Assembly (NCBI GenBank): GCA_028876035.1
Contig: JAGWTK010000105.1
Span: forward strand, 1 to 10,954
Reading direction: 5' to 3'
Length of the DNA stretch: 10,954 nucleotides
Origin: Bacteroidota bacterium
GTDB lineage: Bacteria; Bacteroidota; Bacteroidia; Chitinophagales; Chitinophagaceae
Below, one piece after another: positions 1 to 7,300 of this stretch; positions within the stretch are counted from its first letter, which is position 1; each line of letters starts with the position of its first letter. The notes beneath the pieces are model-generated. The model was not told the origin of the DNA and made no database searches. It saw only the letters and a list, made by a program, of their open reading frames with translations. The translations under genes and the position numbers were made by a program.

Positions 1-3000
1 GCCAGGGCTTCAAAGTGGAGCAGAATGACATGAATGGGAAAGTGAAATCGCAGAGCAGTTATGCACAAACCGACCTCAACAATCCAATTAGTTATACCTA
101 CAATTATTACAACGTTAGTAATGATGCCTCACTGGGTAAGCGGCTTTCCAGCAGTGTGGCGGTGATGGACTCTGCCAATGGAACGGTAAACTATAATGGA
201 CAGATGGGAAAAGATGTGGAGATGATGGTGGACATGCGAGAGCAGGTGTCGCAGACCATCAGTGCCAGTATTGAGGCTAATTTAATTGTGATAGCGGCCG
301 CCTTTTTCCCGGTGTATACAGGTTCGATTATTCCCATGCCCAGTTCGGAGATCAACCGCTACCGGTCGCTGGCGATTTTAAAAGTAGTGAACCGTTATGG
401 AATCCTGGATAGCGTCGTGCATATTGAGAAAGGCAGCAAGGTCTCAACTAAGAACATGGTGTATGACAGTGAGACGGGCGAGGTGGTATTGTCCAGGACC
501 AACAATGAATTTGATGACCCGGTATACAACTTCGTTTACCCGGCACATTGGGCCGTATCCGGTATGGGGCCGGCGTATAAAAATATAGGTGCTACCTGGA
601 AACAAGTGAATTTTCGACAAGGAAGAATGTATACGGGCGGATCTACGTTGTTCAACACAGCCCGGTATTTTGAGAGTGGTGATGAGCTATATACGAGTAG
701 TCAAGACCAGCGTGCCCCGTTTGCCAATCCGGATACCTGTGCGGCCGATTTTTACTCGTACACAGGTGAGTTTACCCCAAAACGCATTTGGGCAGTAGAT
801 GCGGCAAAGGGTAAGGAAAATGCAAAAGGCATTTACTTCATTGACAAAACCGGTGCGCCCTTTAATGCAACGGGTGTAGATATTACCTTACTCAGGTCGG
901 GCAAGCGCAATATGGCCTCAACGCCGGTAGGTTCAGTGACTTCACTTTCCAATCCGATTAGAACCCAAAATGGCCAACAAAAAATTGTTTTTGATTCCAC
1001 ATCTCAAGTTATTACCGCGAGTGCCGCACAATTCAAAGATTTTTGGCGGGTGGACAGTAGTAGCTACCGGAAGGATACGACAATTATTGTATCGAGGCTG
1101 GCGGATTCAGTGGTAGGAACTGTTTATTATCCGGCTGAGGTCTTGTCGCTAAGAAGGGAGCATACACCCGGGGGGATCTTTTCTTCTTCTGTTACAAATT
1201 ACTTCACTGAGAATGATAATTACCTAAAGACTTATTCACGCGACCCGAGCAGTACTAGCACAGACTATTTTGCGAAGTCATGGATGAAATTTGATCTTAC
1301 GACGGGAGCCAGTCCTATTCCGCAGAATTCGGTCGTCACACAGGCGCTGCTTTACTTGAGAAATTATGCTGGTGATATACAGCACAGTAATCTCCGTGGT
1401 TCAAGTTCTTCCAATCAAACCTATATCAGGCAAGTGCAGGGTGGTTGGGTAGGCAGCAAAGGAGCAGGTTTTTATCCAAACATATTTGACGAAGTGAATC
1501 CAAGTGCAAGCATTCTTTCGCCGGAGGCAAAGATCAAAGCTACTCCAACCGGTCTGAGCAATCGGCTAGACACAGCGGACATCAAGGGTATTACTCAGAA
1601 TATGATTGATGGCTTTTATAATGGTTGGGCATCTTCAAATCAACTGGTTTTTGGATTGGTCAATTCCACCGGCAATAACGATGGCAGCACCAATATGCTA
1701 ACCTATTATTATCCTGATCTGAACGGTGCGCAGGCGCATTATTATTTTAGGACCAGATTAGAATTAAACTATTGTAAACCCTGCCTTGATGGAACCAAAC
1801 CTGTTCTTGGTTCCTCACCCGTACCGGGCTACTATTGCAACCTTCCCAAAGACACATTCATTTGTAAGCCCAATATTGTCGATTCTGCGGTTAACCCTTA
1901 CCGGTGGGGCATACTCGGTAATTGGAGAATGTATAGGGCCTACACTTATTATAATACGCGCAAACTGCGCGCAACACTGGATACTGTCAACCTGAGGACA
2001 GACGGTCCAATCAATGCATTTAACCCATATTGGAATTTTAACAACGGAACGGCACTGCTTACGCCAAGCACCGATACCAGCCGATGGGTATGGAACAGCG
2101 AGATGACGCTATTCAATCGAAAAGGTTTCGAGATTGAGAATAAGGATCCGTTAAACCGATTTAATGGAGGTTCCTATGCATATAACCTGAGCATGCCGGT
2201 CGCAGTAGGACAGAATACCAAAAACCGTGAGATGATGTTTGACGGTTTTGAAGATTATGGCTACAAGACCGACACTTGTATCAGCTGCGCTACGCCCCGT
2301 TTTATCACACTTAATGCTGGTGGAACCCTGGTGGATACTATTAGTCATACGGGTAAATATAGCCTTCGCTTTGATGGAAATACCAGCGCGGACAATGTGT
2401 TTAAAATTGCGACGGGTGCTGAAGACAGCCTGGCGAGCGGTTTATCGATGAAAATTGATACGGTGCTAAGGATTACGCCAATAGTGACAGGCAATGGCGC
2501 GGGATTGAACGCAACGGTCACGGCAGCCAGCGCCAGCACTAACCCTTGTAATACGTTTACTGGAAGTGTTAGCTATACCTGGGGTAGCGGAAGTCCAGGA
2601 GGTCAATGTCCGGCAGATAATTTCAACATCAGCTTTAAAGGCATGGTGCAACCGCGCTATACTGCCAATTATAAGTTTTATGTAAGACATGACGATGGTG
2701 TCATTGTAAAAATTAATGGAGTAGAAGTTCTAAACAAAGGTGGTGCTACTCCGCAATATGATTCTTCGTCTCTTGTGAGTATGATTGCCGGTAAATTGTA
2801 TACCATCCAGGTTGACTATACCGAGAATACCGGGCAAGCATTTATAAACCTTGCCTGGAAATCAATGGGTGGAGAGCAGCCTTTTGAGATCATCCCCGTT
2901 TCGCAATTGTACCCGGAAGGAACGACAGATGCTAGTGTGACCAGCACCATAAGAAATGATACCGCTTATTGCGTGTATCCACGGAGTCCTAAACCGAAAA

Positions 3001-3485
3001 AGTTAACCCTTGACCGCTTTTCACCTTTGCAAGGCAAACAAATGGTGTTCAGTGCCTGGGTGAAAGAGGAGCAGAACTGCGTTTCGGGTTCTTATCAAAA
3101 TAGCCAGGTCATACTCAATTTCAACGCGGGCTCGCCTGCAACGGTGACACTAACACCTTCAGGCAAAATCATTGATGGATGGCAGCGCATCGAAGCGTTT
3201 GTAACCATTCCCACTGCTGCTACTGCCATGACCGTAACATTCAAAGCGACCACGGCGGGCATACCTGTTTATTTTGATGACGTGCGTATGCATCCCTTTA
3301 ATGCGAACATCAAATCCTATGTATACAGTCCGGTTAATCTGCGCCTGATGGCAGAGCTGGATGAGAACAATTATGCCACTTTCTATGAGTACGACGACGA
3401 TGGTACACTGATAAGGTTAAAGAAAGAAACGGAGCGCGGCATAAAAACGATCAAAGAAACCCGGAGCGCTTTGCAAAAACTCTAA
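1..3485 (+). CDS. Giant secreted/surface modular protein with DNRLRE-like and PA14-like domains and a YD-type tail (5' end missing)
   Basis: The frame is open from base 3 to the TAA at 3483-3485, giving 1,160 residues. A GTG at 15 could be read as a start, but the frame is open before it and no signal peptide follows, so the true start very likely lies upstream. Residues below count from base 3. Residues 124-196 carry a block I recall from giant Bacteroidota YD proteins (NRYGILDSV, YDSETGEVVLSRT, DDPVYNFVYPAHW, GMGPAYKNIG). Residues 395-589 look like a DNRLRE domain (WMKFDL, then ALLYLRNY). Near 631 is NPYRWGILGNWR. From 749 (FEDYGY) to about 830 is a putative carbohydrate-binding-like stretch with SHTGKYSLRF. 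Residues 847-972 resemble PA14. Residues 1001-1099 form a second beta-sandwich-like stretch ending FDDVRMHPF. The last 56 residues are a YD-like tail. It has about 11 Cys. The role in adhesion or in a YD assembly is inferred. The C-terminus is basic and does not look like a type IX secretion sorting domain. Coding is certain; function is only a family-level call. Confidence 0.9.
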   Translation, partial: QGFKVEQNDMNGKVKSQSSYAQTDLNNPISYTYNYYNVSNDASLGKRLSSSVAVMDSANGTVNYNGQMGKDVEMMVDMREQVSQTISASIEANLIVIAAAFFPVYTGSIIPMPSSEINRYRSLAILKVVNRYGILDSVVHIEKGSKVSTKNMVYDSETGEVVLSRTNNEFDDPVYNFVYPAHWAVSGMGPAYKNIGATWKQVNFRQGRMYTGGSTLFNTARYFESGDELYTSSQDQRAPFANPDTCAADFYSYTGEFTPKRIWAVDAAKGKENAKGIYFIDKTGAPFNATGVDITLLRSGKRNMASTPVGSVTSLSNPIRTQNGQQKIVFDSTSQVITASAAQFKDFWRVDSSSYRKDTTIIVSRLADSVVGTVYYPAEVLSLRREHTPGGIFSSSVTNYFTENDNYLKTYSRDPSSTSTDYFAKSWMKFDLTTGASPIPQNSVVTQALLYLRNYAGDIQHSNLRGSSSSNQTYIRQVQGGWVGSKGAGFYPNIFDEVNPSASILSPEAKIKATPTGLSNRLDTADIKGITQNMIDGFYNGWASSNQLVFGLVNSTGNNDGSTNMLTYYYPDLNGAQAHYYFRTRLELNYCKPCLDGTKPVLGSSPVPGYYCNLPKDTFICKPNIVDSAVNPYRWGILGNWRMYRAYTYYNTRKLRATLDTVNLRTDGPINAFNPYWNFNNGTALLTPSTDTSRWVWNSEMTLFNRKGFEIENKDPLNRFNGGSYAYNLSMPVAVGQNTKNREMMFDGFEDYGYKTDTCISCATPRFITLNAGGTLVDTISHTGKYSLRFDGNTSADNVFKIATGAEDSLASGLSMKIDTVLRITPIVTGNGAGLNATVTAASASTNPCNTFTGSVSYTWGSGSPGGQCPADNFNISFKGMVQPRYTANYKFYVRHDDGVIVKINGVEVLNKGGATPQYDSSSLVSMIAGKLYTIQVDYTENTGQAFINLAWKSMGGEQPFEIIPVSQLYPEGTTDASVTSTIRNDTAYCVYPRSPKPKKLTLDRFSPLQGKQMVFSAWVKEEQNCVSGSYQNSQVILNFNAGSPATVTLTPSGKIIDGWQRIEAFVTIPTAATAMTVTFKATTAGIPVYFDDVRMHPFNANIKSYVYSPVNLRLMAELDENNYATFYEYDDDGTLIRLKKETERGIKTIKETRSALQKL
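1185..1770 (+). other. DNRLRE-like domain within the first protein
   Basis: This region encodes a stretch beginning near YFTENDNYLKTYSRD, followed by SWMKFDL, then the strand ALLYLRNY, and ending with a long C-terminal strand FRTRLELNYC. The pattern of a short aromatic start, a K-F-D-L strand, an 'xxAxLYLR' strand about 20 residues later and a closing R-L-E-L strand is what I know from DNRLRE domains, which occur on bacterial cell-surface proteins. It is followed at once by a small cysteine cluster (NYCKPC, YYCNLP, FICKPN) that may cross-link the junction. Assignment is by pattern recall and a profile search is needed. Confidence 0.6.
2541..2918 (+). other. PA14-like domain within the first protein
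   Basis: The segment contains the ordered PA14 signature elements: a strand FNISFKGMVQPRYTANYKFYV, the RHDDGVIVKINGVEVL core (compare the usual 'SDDGxRLWVNGxxLI'), a G-K-L-Y-T-I-Q-V-D-Y strand, ENTGQAFINLAW, and the closing IIPVSQLYP. The DDG and the ENTG-to-W spacing match the family well. PA14 domains are beta-barrels found on adhesins, glycosidases and toxins, often binding glycans and calcium. It is preceded by an NPC...GQC pair that may form a disulfide. This is the most secure domain call in the first protein. Confidence 0.85.
3315..3482 (+). other. YD-like C-terminal tail of the first protein
   Basis: The final 56 residues read as a single YD/RHS-type hairpin (YATFYEYDDDGTLIRLKKE) preceded by SPVNLRLMAELDENN and followed by the basic tail TERGIKTIKETRSALQKL. 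I recall this ending, 'LRLMAELDENNYATFYEYDDDGTL', from large Bacteroidota proteins of this family. Its presence at the very C-terminus, just upstream of a gene with many YD repeats, suggests the two proteins could share or complete a YD fold. That link is inference. Confidence 0.65.
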
Positions 3486-3494
3486 AAGAATGGT
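3486..3494 (+). other. 9-base junction between the first and second genes
   Basis: Only nine bases separate the TAA of the first gene from the ATG of the second. The sequence just before the start is A-rich (AAAAGAATGGT) and has no strong Shine-Dalgarno match, as is usual in Bacteroidota. The ATG at 3490 is in another frame and terminates after two codons. The gap leaves no room for a promoter or terminator, so co-transcription is the natural reading. Confidence 0.7.
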
Positions 3495-4211
3495 ATGAAA
3501 AAAATATTGATGATCATCTTTTCACTGTCGGCCGCATTTTCCGCATTTGCGTCCGATATCGACACGGCCAATCCCAATTTCGAGTTGAATCGCATTATGG
3601 GAACACTTAACACCACGCCCTACCTGACTTTTACATGCAATTACTACACAGAAAAACTGGATAGCAGTGGACTGAAACGTGATTCGGTGATGGGCTGGTT
3701 TAAATTGAACGGAAAGAAGTTTAGTTCTAAGCGTGATAGTACAACGCTTATCCAAAACAGTTTTTACTGTTTATCCATAAATAAGCGTGATAGCTTTATG
3801 CTGGTATCGCGAACCCAGGATATCTACACATCGATTTTCGGCTTCAACTTGCTGGAATCAACCTTGCAGCGCAGTTATATTTCGGGCGTCACAATGTCTG
3901 ATTCGTCCACGCAGCGCAAGATGACCTACTCCCTAAAGTCCTATGCACCCTACACACTCGTAGAAATTTGTTACGATACCACCACCTATTTCCCTAAGTA
4001 TGTAACCTACAAAATGAAGATGTATGGCCAGGGGGTTGTATTACCTGGTTTTTATTTGCAGGTAACCGCTAAGTTCAGCGGATTTACGACGAATTCGTTT
4101 ACAGATGCGGCATTTGATACCAGTCCCTATATAAATCGCCTGAACGGTGTGTATACGGCTGTTGTCCCGTTTAATAATTTCCGCCTCTATGATCAAACCC
4201 TGAACCCATAA
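3495..4211 (+). CDS. Small exported protein of unknown function
   Basis: A complete 238-residue protein. Residues 1-19 form a textbook signal peptide: M-K-K, a hydrophobic core (ILMIIFSLSAAFS) and an A-F-A cleavage site before S20. There is no lipobox cysteine, so it is predicted soluble in the periplasm or secreted. The mature part is rich in aromatic, Ser and Thr residues and alternates like a beta-sheet protein, with three Cys (NYY-flanked C49, FYC, EIC). KRDS occurs three times at exactly 18-residue spacing (bases 3675, 3729, 3783), which would fit a regular beta-meander. The overall strand pattern, with a strand pair around NSFYCLSINKRDS and a late TTTYFPKYVTYKM, faintly recalls LolA-like lipoprotein-carrier folds, but I do not claim that identity. 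It lies between two giant YD-family genes and is probably translated from the same mRNA, which suggests an accessory role such as chaperone, anchor or partner. That role is inference. Confidence 0.93.
   Translation: MKKILMIIFSLSAAFSAFASDIDTANPNFELNRIMGTLNTTPYLTFTCNYYTEKLDSSGLKRDSVMGWFKLNGKKFSSKRDSTTLIQNSFYCLSINKRDSFMLVSRTQDIYTSIFGFNLLESTLQRSYISGVTMSDSSTQRKMTYSLKSYAPYTLVEICYDTTTYFPKYVTYKMKMYGQGVVLPGFYLQVTAKFSGFTTNSFTDAAFDTSPYINRLNGVYTAVVPFNNFRLYDQTLNP
3675..3794 (+). repeat. Three KRDS motifs at an 18-residue period
   Basis: Codons for K-R-D-S begin at 3675 (AAACGTGATTCG), 3729 (AAGCGTGATAGT) and 3783 (AAGCGTGATAGC), so successive copies are exactly 54 bases apart. The residues between copies are not obviously alike at sequence level. 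This is either a degenerate structural repeat, with equivalent turns in successive beta-hairpins, or coincidence in a protein rich in K, D and S. Confidence 0.6.
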
Positions 4212-4238
4212 ACCAACCCCTCTCAAAAGCTATTTGCT
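4212..4238 (+). other. 27-base junction between the second and third genes
   Basis: The gap has a C-rich start followed by CTCAAAAGCTATTTGCT and then ATGATG. There is no inverted repeat able to form a terminator, and the gap is too short for a complete Bacteroidota promoter (-33 TTTG / -7 TAnnTTTG), although a promoter could in principle start inside the upstream gene. No strong Shine-Dalgarno is seen. Confidence 0.6.
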
Positions 4239-4316
4239 ATGATGAAGTCCTACCGTATAGCCCGGCTCGCAGTGATAGCAGCGCTGATGCTCGCTGTGTC
4301 CACAAGTGCATTTGCG
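4239..4316 (+). other. Signal peptide of the third protein
   Basis: The first 26 residues have a basic n-region (MMKSYRIAR), a hydrophobic stretch (LAVIAALMLAVSTS) and an A24-F25-A26 signal peptidase I site, with mature protein starting at IDEW. There is no cysteine for lipidation. The same A-F-A site ends the signal peptide of the small gene upstream. This supports export of both and fixes the start at 4239 or 4242. Confidence 0.85.
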
Positions 4317-7300
4317 ATCGATGAGTGGTATAAGGCTTTGCCGCTACTAGGAAGCCAGGGGCAGATAAAAAAGGATTCAGCGCTTACCATTCAGGACCCG
4401 GTATTTTTTGATCCTACACTCAAGCCTAACCAGACCACCTATTCGATAAGGAACTACCTGAATTTTAAATTCGATGAAGCCAGTGGCGTTTTGCTGCCAG
4501 ATAGTTTTACGGTCACCGTGTATGTAAAACTCTATTTAACGGTGCTCACGTCGAACGGGGGTACGTTTATGGATTCTTCCACTTTCACTAACTACCCACT
4601 AACGCTTCGATACTTCAAGGGTGGCAGAAGCTGGAACATGGCCGACATGAATTTTCAAAGTGCGGTTCGGGTGAAAGCGGTGGTACAATCGGTAGTGACG
4701 AGCGCAGGCGCGACTTATACTGCCATTGCCGGAGCACTGATGTTGGAAAGTGAGATGAAGGTGAGCCGGGAGTACAACTTCAATTGCACGACCAATGTGA
4801 TATCTACGGTTAGTACAGACGCGTCGATGATGTCAAGCAAGGGGGAGCTCAGGGTTTCCTGGCCGAAAGACCGGATGGCTAACGAATATGATTTGGAGTG
4901 GGCCTATATCGATTCTTCTGCCCTTTCTTATTATACAACCAGCGGCAATATTGACCCAAAAAAGATTTTTGTCAACAACGCGACCAGGGTAAGTATTTCC
5001 AAAGAGGAATATTATATACCGCTGTTGTACGATAATCCCGGCGTATTGTTTTTCCGGGTCCGACCAGTACAAATCAAATATTCAGGGCAACGGGTGGAAG
5101 CAACATGGAGCTCGGAAGTGGCCAGCAGCGGGCTTGGACAGTACAGCTATGCCAGCGGACACGAACCTTACCTGAACTGGCAAGCGACCACCAGCTTTGC
5201 CGAGGAAGGCAAGCGCAAATCGGTGGTGCAATATTATGACGGTTCTTTACGCAGTCGGCAGACGGTAACCAAAGATAATACTACTGATACGACCATTGTT
5301 GCTGAAACCATGTACGATTACCAGGGCAGACCGGTGATACAGGTAATGCCTTCACCATCGCTCAGTGCGATGATAAAATACACGCCCAATTTTAACACCG
5401 ATATTAATAACGCGGAGTACGACAAAGCCAAGTACGATGATGTGCTCAGCGGTGCCAATGGCTGCGGCACGGGTGCTGCGGCAATGTCGTCACAAGCAGG
5501 TGCGTCAAACTATTATTCGCCCAACAACCCCAATAAAAACAACCGGTACAATAAATACATTCCAGACGCGAAAAGTTATCCGTTTGCTGAAACCCAGTAT
5601 ATGGCGGACAATACTGGTCGCATCAGTAAACAAGGCGGTGTAGGATTTGACATGCAGATTGGTCGCACCGATACGGTCTACAATGATTCGCATGAGACCC
5701 GTTATTTCTATGGCTCTGCCGATCAGGAGGATCTGAATGCACTTTTTGGAACGGACGCGGGCAATGCCAGTCATTATTTTAAAAACATGGTGCGGGATGC
5801 CAATGGTCAGTACAGCGTGAGCTATGTAGATATGCATGGAAGGACAATTGCTACTGCACTAGCGGGGAAGCCAACTGCTTATTTGGATTCGGTGAAATCT
5901 TCAAGGGTGATGAACATCACCAAGAAATTACTGGACTCTGTGAACAATATCAAAAAGGGCACCCTGATCGAGTCGTCAAAGAGTCTTGTGGTAACAAAAA
6001 CGGGTCTACACAATTTTAATTATTCACTCAGTGCCGATAGCCTGAAACTAAATGGATGCACTGCACCGGTTTGTTATGATTGCCTTTACAACCTCACCAT
6101 AACCATAACCGATGACTGCAACAATCAATCGCTTCCCGGCAATGTGCCTTATGTAGTGAGTGATTCTAATTTCACTATTGGTCATGTAGACACCCTTTGC
6201 AATGCGCCGGTAGGATTCAGTAAAGCGTTCTCGCTAACACTAAAGGAAGGAACCTACCTTATCACCAAGCGGCTCAGCGTGAGCAAATACGGTATGGACT
6301 ATTACCGCGACATTGTTTTTATGGTAAAAAACACTTGTAAAACCCTGGACGATTTTATCGCCCAACAAAGGAGTTTGGTATACAGTCAACTGAGCTGTGC
6401 ACCCACCTGTCAACGTTGTTCGATTGATACTTTCCGCACCTGGAGTTTGTTCCGGCCTTATTACCTCAATCAAATTGGAATACCGGTAACCGATACGGCA
6501 AGTTATACAGCGATTGCACTGGCAGCCTACAACCGGCAGCTAAAAGAATGTGACGAGCTCTGTGGTAATACAACCGTGGCCGCCGGCATACGGCGCCAGA
6601 TGCTGGCTGATATCACGCCTCCCTATGGCCAGTACGCCAACCCGAATGCAATAGATGATAATTCGATATTTTATCCGAGCACGCTAATTCCAGGCAGGCC
6701 AAGGTTTGCTGACATCCAAACCTATTTTGACCAAAATGGAAAGCCTGATCAAATCACCACGGCTACCGGCACCGATATTCCGCAAAATGCATCTGTCAGC
6801 GACTTTACCGATAATTTCAAAGACAGCTGGGCTGATTCGCTGATCACCAAACATCCTGAGTACTGCAAACTCAAGACCTATGAAAGCAGCCCGGCATTTA
6901 GCGGCAGCAATTTGTTTGATCAACAGTTTGCCGCCATTACTACGTACAAGCAAGCCAAAGCAGCCGGTTACCTTAATCCCCTTGGGTATGCTGATGTTAG
7001 CGCACAGCCTTCTACGGTAGTGAAAGATCCTTTCTTCGATGGCAGCATCAACCCCACCTATGCCGCCACCTGGCGTTCGGTGCTCAATGACTCGATGCGC
7101 CTGCGTGTAAAATATTCCGGTAGTACTTACCTGGACATCTGGTCGCTGGCTACCGCTATGGCGCAGTGTGATTCTGGAAGCAATAGCTGTTATGCCCATT
7201 ACAGTGGTAACCAGTTTCCTTTTGATATCGATACCAGTTGTGCTGGCAGCCTGGACATGGCCTGGCGTTTTTTCCGGGAAATGTACCTCACAAAGAAACG

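Noticed and set aside
15..17. GTG at 15 as the true start of the first gene
   Set aside because: The frame is open upstream to base 3, no signal peptide follows, and the protein begins within what looks like an ongoing beta-rich region. A truncated gene is the simpler reading.
4212..4238. Promoter or terminator between the second and third genes
   Set aside because: The gap is only 27 bases, with no stem-loop and no full Bacteroidota -33/-7 pair.
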